25,211 nucleotides of DNA, taken from the NCBI GenBank assembly GCA_016928125.1, contig JAFGLK010000432.1:1-25211 (forward strand), in the 5' to 3' direction. The position numbers were made by a program, and so were the translations under genes. Shown here in pieces: positions 6,708-14,854 of this stretch. How positions within the stretch are numbered: position 1 is the stretch's first letter; every line of letters starts with the position of its first letter. Below the pieces are notes generated by a model, which was not told the origin of the DNA, searched no databases, and saw only the letters and a list, made by a program, of their open reading frames with translations. Source of the DNA: Anaerolineae bacterium (GTDB taxonomy: Bacteria; Chloroflexota; Anaerolineae; UBA1429).

Positions 6708-8216
6708 CTAGTTGTAAAGCTCCCAGCTCCCATCGTTGTAGAGCACATAGACGCCGCGCGTGTTGGTCCAGATCATCAACCCGTGCTCAAAAGGCTGAAT
6801 GGCCGCATACAGGCCGCGTGCTTGGGTGATGGCCCAACCGGGGCTGTGGCGCATCGCCGGGTCAGCGAGCCAGATCCTGCCAAAGCCGCGCTCAGGCGGA
6901 TAGTAACCTCTGGGCGGCATCAGAGCCGGATCGCGGAGTGGCTGGCCCTCCATCCAGGTATCGTCATAGCCCTGCCAGGTCCCATTGTTGAACAGAAGAT
7001 AGATGTAGGTTTCGTCGCTGCGCCAGAACATGTACCCGCCCACGAGGGGCTGCTCCATGGCCCAGATCGTCTTCTCTGCCTCAGTGGCACAGCCTAGCTT
7101 GCTGCGAACCTGGCTGTAGCTGTGCCACACATTCCCAAAACCGAGAACAGGAGTGATCGCGCAAGCCGGAGCTGGCGGATACGGGCCTGGCCACGGGGGC
7201 ACACCGCCATCTCGCTTGACGAACTTGACGGCATCAAAGCCCACAAAGCGTGTGCCGTAGGTCTCGCCGGTTACGTCGCTCAGGTAGACATACTCGTCAG
7301 CCCCGCCGTTAAAGTAGTAGGTCCCCAGACTGATCCACTGATTGGAGTAGTTGTTCTGGTTCACCACACGCTCTGCACTGCCACCTGCATAGTGGATCTG
7401 GTAGCGCGCGCTCTTGCTGCCATGATAGCGGCTGGCAACGTACACATAGGCTTCCCAGTTGCCCGCCTGGTTCACATACGGGAACCACTTGGCCCAGTTG
7501 TAGAGCTTGGCATTGCTATTCCACGTCCAATAGAGATGGCCGCGATAGCCAGTATCCCGCCCGTACCAGCTACTGCCCAGGCCGCCCCACACAAAGTTGG
7601 TGTCACGGTCGTCCACGACGATCTCCTGGGCAATCGGGCCAGGGCCGGGCCAGGGATCAGGGCCGGGCCAAGGGCCGGGTTCAGGACCGGGCCAAGGGCC
7701 GGGGCCAGGGCCATCGCCCGCGTCGACGTCCCACCAGAGCTTGCAGACCGCATGGCCCACATTCTCATAGTATTCGAGACGCAAGCTATGATAGCCCGCA
7801 TGGAGATACTTGGCCCCCTCATAGAGAGCCTCTGGATGATCATGCCATTGATCGATGACGATCTGGCCATCGACCCAGAACCTGACGCCGTCATCCGACA
7901 GGGAATGGAAGGTGTAGTTGCCAGCGCCAAGGTACATGAAGGCCGTCCAGCGCACGGAGAAATGATCGGAATCGACACCGGGACCTGGGAAGCCATTGTC
8001 CCAGTCAAAGTCGATGGCCGCGTCGTCGCGGACCAGGACCAGTGGGCCGGAGAAATCCATGCTGTTATAGTACTCGCCACGCCAACCCGGTCCAGGGTCG
8101 GCCAAAGCCACTGGCGTTGCCGCCAGCAGACCGACGATCAACAGGAGAACCAGCATGACTAGCCTACTGATGCGACCCATCACACGCCTCGAGACACAGT
8201 GTCGGATGGTGCTCAC
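6708..8216 (-). CDS. Secreted PA14 / golvesin-like protein
   Basis: A 502-residue exported protein. A signal peptide with a Leu/Val-rich core lies at about 13-39 and ends ALA-D. A PA14 domain follows at about 44-165 (GWRGEYYNSMDFSGP, FSLRW-like FSVRWTAFMYLGAGNYTF, DDGVRFWVDGQIVIDQW, HSLRLEYYENVGHA). A Gly/Pro/Trp linker covers 168-194. A golvesin-type beta domain covers about 197-330 (DDRDTNFVWGG to VGFDAVKFV). The C-terminal part (about 345-502) has two related units, each starting GFG-(N/R)-(V/I)-W and ending YxLxNxGxW-like (YLLFNNGTWQGY, YVLYNDGSWELYN). PA14 and golvesin domains usually bind glycans. The GTG at 8216 was preferred to the upstream open start at 8306 because AAAGGGGGA lies 5 bases before it. 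No enzyme domain is present. Confidence 0.85.
   Translation of the reverse strand: MSTIRHCVSRRVMGRISRLVMLVLLLIVGLLAATPVALADPGPGWRGEYYNSMDFSGPLVLVRDDAAIDFDWDNGFPGPGVDSDHFSVRWTAFMYLGAGNYTFHSLSDDGVRFWVDGQIVIDQWHDHPEALYEGAKYLHAGYHSLRLEYYENVGHAVCKLWWDVDAGDGPGPGPWPGPEPGPWPGPDPWPGPGPIAQEIVVDDRDTNFVWGGLGSSWYGRDTGYRGHLYWTWNSNAKLYNWAKWFPYVNQAGNWEAYVYVASRYHGSKSARYQIHYAGGSAERVVNQNNYSNQWISLGTYYFNGGADEYVYLSDVTGETYGTRFVGFDAVKFVKRDGGVPPWPGPYPPAPACAITPVLGFGNVWHSYSQVRSKLGCATEAEKTIWAMEQPLVGGYMFWRSDETYIYLLFNNGTWQGYDDTWMEGQPLRDPALMPPRGYYPPERGFGRIWLADPAMRHSPGWAITQARGLYAAIQPFEHGLMIWTNTRGVYVLYNDGSWELYN
7636..7712. repeat. Low-complexity GGGCC-rich tandem stretch coding for the linker
   Basis: Degenerate units of the form GGGCCAGGGCC(G) run through this stretch and code for the repeated Gly-Pro-Trp-Pro-Gly-Pro linker of the PA14 protein. 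It is coding low complexity, not an independent element, and is a likely place for length variation between strains or for assembly errors. Confidence 0.7.
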
Positions 8217-8327
8217 AACCGTCCCCCTTTCATAGCGGGCTGATCTGCGAAATCCCCTTCTTGGACCAAACAAAGTCCGACAGAAAACAAGAAAGCGGTG
8301 GCTCAACAGCTCGCAATCCTTATTCCC

Positions 8328-8356
8328 ATTATAGCAAATGCGGATATGTATGGCAA
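8328..8356 (-). promoter_or_regulatory. Promoter of the PA14 gene
   Basis: On the minus strand TTGCCA (8356-8351) and a perfect TATAAT (8333-8328) are exactly 17 bases apart, and TTTGC directly precedes the -10 box, giving a TG-type extension. The transcript would begin near 8321 and carry a leader of about 105 bases before the GTG at 8216. The rest of the 254-base gap up to 8470 shows only weak short inverted repeats. Confidence 0.65.
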
Positions 8357-8470
8357 TAGGATTGCAAGCGCCAAAGGCAAAATCACTGCCAAAGCAATGT
8401 GTTTACACCCAACCACTGGATGCCCGATGTGCAATCATCATTGCGTTGGCGCACCTCGTCGAGGGGCAGC

Positions 8471-10711
8471 CTATTCCTGCAACGCCTCAATGCGGATGAC
8501 TTGTCCATTCTCGACGCTGGCCCACAGACGCAACTCGCTCTCAAGATTGGCAAAGCGCACACCATCGGCGCTCTCCTCCTCCGGGCGCAACGTCACCGCC
8601 GAGGCCAACAAGCCGAGCTGCTCTGCTTGCTGCCGAGCTGTGTCTTGCGCCAGCGTGCTGGTATCCTGCCCTTGGCGGGCACGTCGCAGGAACTCGTCGA
8701 GAATCGCATAGGGTCGCAACTCGGTCATCTCCCAGTAGCGCTCACCCAGGTCGCTGTCCGTTGGCAGCTCTGTTTGGCGGAGATAGGCGTCACCATCTCG
8801 CACCCAGTTGCCCACCAACCATCGATGGGGACACTCGCGGCACTCGACAAACACCTGCTGCTCGCCCAGATCCAGGCCGAAGGATGAACCGCGCACTTGG
8901 AGCTCGTCGAGACCCTTGACGAAGTCTATCTCTCCGTCGGTGGCGATCCAATCACGCTGGCCATGGGGCGCCCAAAGCATCTGCCAAAGACCATCATCAC
9001 CGAGTCGGAAGAGCATGTAGGTGGGCTGCAGCAAATCTCCGTCATAGCTACCAAAGATCAGGCCCAGTTCGTCCTCCACAAGGCGCGCGTCCAGCACTAT
9101 ATCGCCGTAGGCCAGCGGCTGGGCCTGGCCCGCATCCAGAAGGGAGATCCGCTGAGGCGGCAACTGGGCCACAAAGGTGTCTGCATCCAGCCGGATGATG
9201 GCTATGGTGTCGGAGCCGAGGGACCACCCAGCCTGCACCAGGTAGTCGCTCACCTGTTCGGTCAGAATCTCCTCGGAGCTCTGCGCCTGCGCGGCGACAA
9301 ACTGCGCCACCGCCTCGGCCAGAACGGCAGGTTTATCCTGCGCGTCCAGGAAGCGTGCCCGCCAGGGATCGACAACGACTTTCGGCGGCAGGCTGCCCCC
9401 GGTGGCGCGCATCCAGCCCAGCATCTGCGACTCGCCCTCTATTGTCAGAATCTCCCGGCCGCCGCCATCCGGGCGGATCACATAAAAGAAGGCGCCGTCC
9501 TCACCCCGATGGTGGCCGAGGATCAGCGAGCCATCCGGTGACCAACGCAGAAGCGAGGAGGAGAGCGAAGCCTCAGTGAGGATCTCGCGCGCCTCCATTG
9601 TGCCGCGATCCAGGACCCAGAGGCCACGCCCCTGGGTGGCCTGCTGCTGGGTCAGTCCGTCGCGCAGCAGAAAGGCCACCTGCTGACCGTCGGGAGACCA
9701 GATGTGGCTGTCGCTGTGGGTATCGGCTGGGTGCGACCAGACCTCGATTGGGGCCTGACCCCCCTCAACAAGCTCATACACGTGCAGTTGCTGTACGCCG
9801 CTCGCCTCGTCCAGGGCTACCGTCAACAGAAAGCGGCCGTCGGCCGAGGCCTGCATCTGTACGCTTTTGGCGATGGTCAGGCTCGCGGAGATCTCGCCGC
9901 TGAAGAGATCATATTGGAGGATCTCCTCCAAGATCGGCTCACCCCTCTCGGCGCCAAACCACGCTCGCTGGGCCTGATCGTCATAGTGCAGCAGTCGAAC
10001 ACCGGTTACATCACTGACCGCCGCGCTGCCGAGTTCATGCCCATCGGCGGAGGAAATGGCCCGCAGGGCAAGGCTGCGCCCGAAGCGCTCGGCTGCCGGA
10101 TCCGCAAAGGTGGCCGCATAGAGCAGAGCCTGCCCAGAAGCGCCCCAGATGACCTGCGAGAACTCGACGGGTGCATCGATCGTCATCTCTAGAGCCAGAT
10201 GCTGGCCCGCCTGCAGATCGATGAGGTCCAGCGCACGTCCTTGAGCCATGGCCAAAGCCCCTTGTGCGAAATCCCAGGACTCTAGCTGGGGCACCGAGGC
10301 GATCTCGACCGGCTCCTGGCCCAGATATCCAAACTGCAAGATGCTCCCGCCCTTGGCATAGATCAGATGGTATCCCTCGGTGAGCATGGGGACCAGCGTC
10401 GGCGTCGCCGCGGGCAATGCCTCCGGGAGCGGCGTGTTCGTGGGAGCCGGCGGGGACAGCGCCGGCGTCGATGGGAGGGCCACCACCGTGGACACTGGCG
10501 TGGCCGGGAACGCAGTCTCCGTCGGCTCCCCGGGCGTTGCCACGCTCGTGGCGCTCGCCACCGACGTGGCGCTCGCCACACCTGTGGCGCTGGGATAGAG
10601 CAGATCGCTCAGACGATCCATAGAGGAACACCCGCACACACTGGCGACCACCAGGCTCAGCATAACAAGTAAAGCCGGCACTCTCAGGCGTTTGGGGCGA
10701 CTGCCGCGCAT
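8471..10711 (-). CDS. Large lipoprotein with beta-propeller-like (TolB/WD40) repeats
   Basis: A 746-residue lipoprotein. The signal is MRGSRPKRLRVPALLVMLS followed by the lipobox VCG-C28. A Ser/Thr/Pro/Ala-rich tether (about 35-115) links to a large beta-rich body. Propeller blades are marked by SADGRFLLTVAL, WSPDGQQVAFLLRDG and RWSPDGSLILGHHRGE in the middle third, of the TolB/PD40 type. The C-terminal third (from about residue 420) has long beta stretches and ends with a helical region and ENGQVIRIEALQE; I do not recognise a domain there. The protein is anchored outside the membrane and may bind a ligand or a partner. The ATG at 10711 was chosen for AAGGAG 7 bases upstream and because it starts the signal peptide directly; a longer open frame begins at 10762. 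It is separated from the upstream gene by 419 bases and may be its own unit. Confidence 0.75.
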   Translation of the reverse strand: MRGSRPKRLRVPALLVMLSLVVASVCGCSSMDRLSDLLYPSATGVASATSVASATSVATPGEPTETAFPATPVSTVVALPSTPALSPPAPTNTPLPEALPAATPTLVPMLTEGYHLIYAKGGSILQFGYLGQEPVEIASVPQLESWDFAQGALAMAQGRALDLIDLQAGQHLALEMTIDAPVEFSQVIWGASGQALLYAATFADPAAERFGRSLALRAISSADGHELGSAAVSDVTGVRLLHYDDQAQRAWFGAERGEPILEEILQYDLFSGEISASLTIAKSVQMQASADGRFLLTVALDEASGVQQLHVYELVEGGQAPIEVWSHPADTHSDSHIWSPDGQQVAFLLRDGLTQQQATQGRGLWVLDRGTMEAREILTEASLSSSLLRWSPDGSLILGHHRGEDGAFFYVIRPDGGGREILTIEGESQMLGWMRATGGSLPPKVVVDPWRARFLDAQDKPAVLAEAVAQFVAAQAQSSEEILTEQVSDYLVQAGWSLGSDTIAIIRLDADTFVAQLPPQRISLLDAGQAQPLAYGDIVLDARLVEDELGLIFGSYDGDLLQPTYMLFRLGDDGLWQMLWAPHGQRDWIATDGEIDFVKGLDELQVRGSSFGLDLGEQQVFVECRECPHRWLVGNWVRDGDAYLRQTELPTDSDLGERYWEMTELRPYAILDEFLRRARQGQDTSTLAQDTARQQAEQLGLLASAVTLRPEEESADGVRFANLESELRLWASVENGQVIRIEALQE
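10541..10594. repeat. Three 18-bp tandem units in the lipoprotein tether
   Basis: Three units of 18 bases (10541-10558, 10559-10576, 10577-10594) share the core GTGGCGCT and code for the repeating Val-Ala-Ser-Ala-Thr-Ser of the tether. The second differs from the first at a few bases, and the third is more diverged. It is an in-frame repeat, so copy number changes would only alter tether length. Confidence 0.7.
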
Positions 10712-11130
10712 GCTACTCTCCTTCGGGGACGCCTCACACGATGCCATGGGCAGCGATTTCACTCTGGCCTAGCGGCATGTCCTACGGCCATCTCAGAGCA
10801 GATCGCCGATTCGGCTGGCACGCCACAGCTCTGCTTGCCCCAGCAGACCACCGCGTGCCAAGAGGCTTGATTCCTGGACGCGCTCCAAGGACGATAGGTT
10901 CCATCCAGCGCACCCGGTCACGATCCAGCCGTAGATGGACCCGTGCCGGCCTGCAGTAGCTTGGCCAGTGTACTCGATCGCACAGAGCGTGTAAAGCTAC
11001 AGAACAACGTCAACAACGCCAGCCACATAACACAGATACGTGGGCTACTTCCCGTCGACCTCAGAGCACAGGCCCGTTACACGCGACTTCCCCCGCGAGC
11101 TTGCGTGTCGGCATGCACCACAGCCACAGG
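10712..11130. other. Intergenic region without a recognisable gene
   Basis: These 419 bases separate the DUF2064 transferase gene from the lipoprotein gene, both on the minus strand. I find no frame with a ribosome-binding site and family resemblance on either strand, no tRNA and no strong terminator hairpin. One weak promoter-like sequence is annotated at 10967-10995. The first 20 bases hold the ribosome-binding site of the lipoprotein gene. Confidence 0.6.
10967..10995 (-). promoter_or_regulatory. Possible promoter of the propeller lipoprotein gene
   Basis: On the minus strand TTTACA (10995-10990) and TACACT (10972-10967) are 17 bases apart. Both boxes are imperfect and the leader to the ATG at 10711 would be about 250 bases, so this is only a candidate. 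Confidence 0.3.
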
Positions 11131-11859
11131 TCAAGCGTGTAGTCCATCGCCCGCCGGGGATTGAGGTGTGGAATCGGTTAGGATCTCTAGGCGTTCCATG
11201 CCCAGGCCGGATAGAAACCGCCGCGTGAAACGGGCCACAGCCTCGGGCAGGGAATCGAGTTCCGCGATCAGCCGGGCGAGATCCTCGTGCACATCCACAT
11301 CGTACCATGGGGGCAAACACGCAGCGGCCAATCCACTCAGGTGTGCGCGCTCAAGTGTATCGTCGAGAACCGTCGGCGTGCTCATGGTGACCTCAAAGAG
11401 GGCAGAGCAGGCGCGCTTGAGGCCGATGAGATAGTAGCCACCATCGTCACTGGGTCCCAGGACGACATCGATCTCGGGTTGATCTAGCCTCCGAAAGGCC
11501 TCCATGAGATAGCTCGCGGGAAGCGTTGGCCCATCGCTGTTCATGACCACCGCCTGGTCATAGCCGTCCGCCAGATACGAGGCCAAGACGTGGCTCAATC
11601 GCTGGCCGAGATCCTCGCCTCTCTGGGGCACCGAGAGGAAACCCTGTGGAGCAATGGTGCGAAAATAGGGCTCTGCGTCCTCGGGCAGATAGGCGATGAC
11701 GTGGTCGGCCTCCTGCACCTGCTGCATGAGGTGTAGCGTGTCCAGGAGAAAAGCCCGATAGAGCTCCACCGCCTCTTGCGCCGTCAAAGCGGGGCAGAGG
11801 CGCGTCTTCGTTTGGCCAGGCGAGGGCACTTTGGCGACAACGATCAGCGCTCGTTTCAC
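11131..11859 (-). CDS. TIGR04282 / DUF2064 family transferase
   Basis: A 242-residue protein with a GT-A/nucleotidyltransferase-like fold, family DUF2064 (PF09837), TIGR04282. It starts with RALIVVAKVPSPGQTKTRLCP, the family's KxPxpGxvKTRL signature, and has VVMNSDGPTLP near residue 105 and GPSDDGGYYLIGL near 135, then PWYDVDVHEDL near 210. Members often lie beside radical SAM proteins and a GT2 enzyme; the family was first described as rSAM/selenodomain-associated and later linked to arsenosugar synthesis. A sugar or nucleotide transfer role is likely but the substrate is not known. The GTG start at 11859 has GAGGAG about 8 bases upstream. It is the last gene of the eight-gene run, 41 bases behind the DUF2079 gene. 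Confidence 0.88.
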   Translation of the reverse strand: MKRALIVVAKVPSPGQTKTRLCPALTAQEAVELYRAFLLDTLHLMQQVQEADHVIAYLPEDAEPYFRTIAPQGFLSVPQRGEDLGQRLSHVLASYLADGYDQAVVMNSDGPTLPASYLMEAFRRLDQPEIDVVLGPSDDGGYYLIGLKRACSALFEVTMSTPTVLDDTLERAHLSGLAAACLPPWYDVDVHEDLARLIAELDSLPEAVARFTRRFLSGLGMERLEILTDSTPQSPAGDGLHA

Positions 11860-11900
11860 GAAGGATTCTCCTCAGAAGCTCGTGCCGGAGCTGAGAGCCT

Positions 11901-14009
11901 TCACCGATGGGCGAAGGAACAGAGCCTGACCAAGGTGCCCCGATCTGCCAGGATGCCCGTTCCACCAGGGGCGCCGATAGGATGATCCACGCCGCCCTGC
12001 AGAACCCTCGGCTCAAGTCGGAGCTCTGCCGCCCAGATATCCTTGGCCGGAGGCGCCACCGCAACCAGCGCGTCGCCGCGACGATCCACCGTCACGATGG
12101 GCGTCTCCATACACACGATCTCGCCGACTCGCCACTCATACGCGGGATACCACCATGAGGTTGGGGTGCCCCCGTCACAGGCAAACACGATAGCGCCATC
12201 TGCTCTAGTGAAGAAAAAGGCAAATTGGTAGTTGAGTTCGAGTGGGCGTAGGGCGCGCCAACAGGTTCGGACGGTGGCCACCCTGTGCTGTGCCTGTACG
12301 AGGTTCAGCGCCTCACAGTCATAACCGACCAACTCGAGCGCCTCGCCAAAGCGCACCTGAAGGGCGTGCGAGGGGGCGGGCTCGGGATGCACAAAGGTGT
12401 AGAACGCGTCATCGAGCTCCCCGCTGAGGAGCGGCGGTATGCCTCGCTGAAGCAGTAGATACCCATCTTTCGCAGCGAGGACCCCATATTCCCCAAAGCG
12501 CAAGAGGTGCCGCGCGTTGAGATATAGATGTTGCACGGTCAGGGGGTATGAGGTGCTGGTGACATCGAGAAAGACATACTCTGCGTCGTTGATGGCAGGG
12601 AAGAAATAGGCCTGCTCTCTCTGCGACAGATGTGGATAGAGATTCGACTGGGCCGAGACCGAGGCGTCCGGCGGGATGCGCTCCAGAAACTCGGCGGCAA
12701 GGCGATGGTGTCGGGTCACGCGGGGAGGGTTATAGTTTCGCGACAGGGGCGATATGCCCACTCGCTGATGGTGGATGCCGCTCACGATGAGCATGCCTAG
12801 CGCCAACCAGCCGGCCATCTGGCCACGCCGCACATCGAAGCGCCCCGACAGCTTACCCGAGAGAAAGCCCATCCCATAGATGCCCGCGGCGATGAGAAAG
12901 GGCATGATGGCGACGGAATAGTGCTCGCCCTCCGAATAGGTCCAGCCCCAGGTGCTAAACACGTTGATGGCCAAGCTGGGTGCTGCGATCGCTAGCACTG
13001 GCGGGTAGAGGACCGGCATGTAACCCACGCTCTGCAATAGCCCCTGAACGTAGGTGCGGATCTCTGGTTTGGCCATCCACTCGAGCAGGAGACTTGGGCG
13101 CCCGCGCAGGTTCTCAAGCGACTCTCTCAACGTCGGCCCAAAGATGGCCAAGCGATGCAGGAAAGGCGAGCCCGATAGACCGTTGTAGTGGGGCAAGATG
13201 ATCTGCATGCACACCAGGAACCAGACTGCGCCCATCCCCATAACCAGCAGGCCCCCTCTACGCTCTCGCTTCCACAGAAAGAGATAGAGGCCGATCGCGA
13301 TGACCAACAGCGAGATGTCCTCCTTGGCCAGCATGGCGACCCCGGCCACAGCCATGAAGGCAGCCAGCCGCCGCTCATGGATCAGATACATGGCCCACAT
13401 AAGCAGGCACGCGGTGAGAGATACCGCGTGAAAGTCGGACAGCATGGCGCCCTCGAGCGCCGGGGCAAGCAGATAGGCCAGAGCAAAGCAGATCCCTGCC
13501 CAGCCGTTGTGAAGATGTCTGCGGGCCAGGAGATACGCTGGCCAGGCGCCAAGGCTGACCTCCACCGCCTGGAGAACCAACAACGCCATGGGACTGCTCC
13601 AGATCAGATAGAGCAGCGAGATGGGCACCAGCAAGAGCTCGACATGGTAAGCCAGGAGAATATCCGTCCGGCGGAATCGATCCAGTGGCAGATCGATCGA
13701 GGCATTCTCTAGCGTCGTGAAACGCAGGAAACGGCCATGCAAGGTGTTCCAGACAATCTGATCGGTGTAGCCCAGATCCATCGCGCTGGAGCCCAAAGTC
13801 TGATGGCGTAGGATGGCCAGCCAGGAGAAAAAGCCCGCGCACAACAAGATCGCAAGCCAGACCACAACCTCAGCGACGTGTGCTCGCATGAACGCACTCG
13901 CCGGACGGAGGCCGCGAGCGCGATGCATCACTCGCCGAGACATGGGCATGTTCTGCTGCGTAGGCCCCGACCACGACTTGTGTCGACTAGCCAAAGGCAG
14001 GCGCCGCAT
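11901..14009 (-). CDS. DUF2079 multi-spanning membrane protein
   Basis: A 702-residue integral membrane protein of the DUF2079 family (PF09852), distantly related to GT-C glycosyltransferases. After a basic N-terminal segment the first membrane helix is at about 45-65 (VVVWLAILLCAGFFSWLAIL). The family signature follows at about 75-115: MDLGYTDQIVWNTLHGR, then HVELLLVPISLLYLIW. Roughly ten hydrophobic helices extend to about residue 400. The last part (about 530-702) is a soluble beta-sandwich-like domain (LELVGYDCEAL, CWRALRPLELNYQFAFFFT, PTSWWYPAYEWRVGE). This tail is a common partner of membrane glycosyltransferases in this bacterial group and probably lies outside the cell. The start is uncertain; 14009 lacks a clear ribosome-binding site and ATGs at 13949 or later remain possible. 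It sits 51 bases behind the heme-domain gene. Confidence 0.82.
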   Translation of the reverse strand: MRRLPLASRHKSWSGPTQQNMPMSRRVMHRARGLRPASAFMRAHVAEVVVWLAILLCAGFFSWLAILRHQTLGSSAMDLGYTDQIVWNTLHGRFLRFTTLENASIDLPLDRFRRTDILLAYHVELLLVPISLLYLIWSSPMALLVLQAVEVSLGAWPAYLLARRHLHNGWAGICFALAYLLAPALEGAMLSDFHAVSLTACLLMWAMYLIHERRLAAFMAVAGVAMLAKEDISLLVIAIGLYLFLWKRERRGGLLVMGMGAVWFLVCMQIILPHYNGLSGSPFLHRLAIFGPTLRESLENLRGRPSLLLEWMAKPEIRTYVQGLLQSVGYMPVLYPPVLAIAAPSLAINVFSTWGWTYSEGEHYSVAIMPFLIAAGIYGMGFLSGKLSGRFDVRRGQMAGWLALGMLIVSGIHHQRVGISPLSRNYNPPRVTRHHRLAAEFLERIPPDASVSAQSNLYPHLSQREQAYFFPAINDAEYVFLDVTSTSYPLTVQHLYLNARHLLRFGEYGVLAAKDGYLLLQRGIPPLLSGELDDAFYTFVHPEPAPSHALQVRFGEALELVGYDCEALNLVQAQHRVATVRTCWRALRPLELNYQFAFFFTRADGAIVFACDGGTPTSWWYPAYEWRVGEIVCMETPIVTVDRRGDALVAVAPPAKDIWAAELRLEPRVLQGGVDHPIGAPGGTGILADRGTLVRLCSFAHR

Positions 14010-14060
14010 TCAGAAACAGGCCGGTCATCCGTTCGCCTGCGCCGCCACGCCGAGGGCGTG

Positions 14061-14810
14061 CTAGGGTCGAAACACAAGGACATAGTCGTGCGATGTAGGG
14101 TCGGGATGGCCCTCGCGCCATTCGAAGACCTTGACGAAAAAGGGATATTGCCCATCAGGATCGTCGAACTGCACATCAAAGCCATTGGTTTGCATCAGGG
14201 GACGGACCCATTCTAGCCGCCACGTGCCATCCTGCCACTGCCCTGCCGCTGGCAAGGGGTCAGTTCGCCCAGGCGGGATGGTCTCGGCGCTCACATACAC
14301 AACCTGACCCTGATCATTGACGAACCCGGTATGACAGGCGACCAGGCAGGTCACATCCCGAGCGCCCGGCCAGGGCTCAGGCAGATCAAAGTGGAGCGTC
14401 AGTTTGTTATGGATCGTGCCTCCGGTGTGAGTAGGCGCGACGTCGCGCCATTCCGCCAGAAAATACACATCGTTGTCGGTGTATACGGAGCGGAGCTCCA
14501 CATCAAAGGCACACTCCAGGCTGTCACGGCCCATGGTCATGCAGGCGTGCAGCGGCTCAACCGACGCCCAGAGGGAGTCGACGATGCCGTCCACCTCTGG
14601 CGGCTGCTCGACGCGCCGCGAGATCAGCGCGCCCGCAGCCCCCTCGTGGGGAAGCAGGTCGGGAGCCAGCACACTCGAGGCCAACCCTCCAGGCAGCGAC
14701 GGAGCTCTGGGCGCTCCGTCCAGGGCCCCCGAAGCGCTCTGTGGGATGGTCAAGGCCAAAAGCACAACACACGTGACCAAGAGGCCCACACCGGCCAGTT
14801 TGCAGCTCAT
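14061..14810 (-). CDS. Exported ethylbenzene dehydrogenase-type heme-domain protein
   Basis: A 249-residue exported protein. A signal peptide covers about 1-28 (Leu/Val-rich core, ASG cleavage). The body resembles the EB_dh family (PF09459), the heme-b domain of ethylbenzene and DMSO dehydrogenase gamma subunits with a CBM9/DOMON-like beta-sandwich. Typical elements are EVDGIVDSLWASVEPL near residue 72, SVYTDNDVYFLAEWRD near 107, HNKLTLHFDL and the C-terminal WRLEWVRPL, FFVKVFEWREGHPD. It also has TCLVACHTG at 154-162, a C-x3-C-H set that could hold a covalent heme or serve as a ligand site; this is unusual and listed as a finding. ATG 14810 was chosen for AAGGGA 9 bases upstream; a GTG at 14834 is possible. 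It follows the cytochrome c gene by 44 bases, which suggests the two exchange electrons. Confidence 0.78.
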   Translation of the reverse strand: MSCKLAGVGLLVTCVVLLALTIPQSASGALDGAPRAPSLPGGLASSVLAPDLLPHEGAAGALISRRVEQPPEVDGIVDSLWASVEPLHACMTMGRDSLECAFDVELRSVYTDNDVYFLAEWRDVAPTHTGGTIHNKLTLHFDLPEPWPGARDVTCLVACHTGFVNDQGQVVYVSAETIPPGRTDPLPAAGQWQDGTWRLEWVRPLMQTNGFDVQFDDPDGQYPFFVKVFEWREGHPDPTSHDYVLVFRP

Positions 14811-14854
14811 AGCGGCTTGTCCCTTGACATTCACAGGAGAGGGATCAGGTCATG

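Noticed and set aside
7122..8162. Plus-strand open frame opposite the PA14 gene
   Set aside because: The minus strand has a signal peptide, ribosome-binding site, promoter and recognisable domains; the plus frame has none.
8357..8470. Terminator behind the propeller lipoprotein gene
   Set aside because: Short repeats such as GCAAT-CATC-ATTGC are present, but stems are only 5 bp and no T-run follows on the minus strand.
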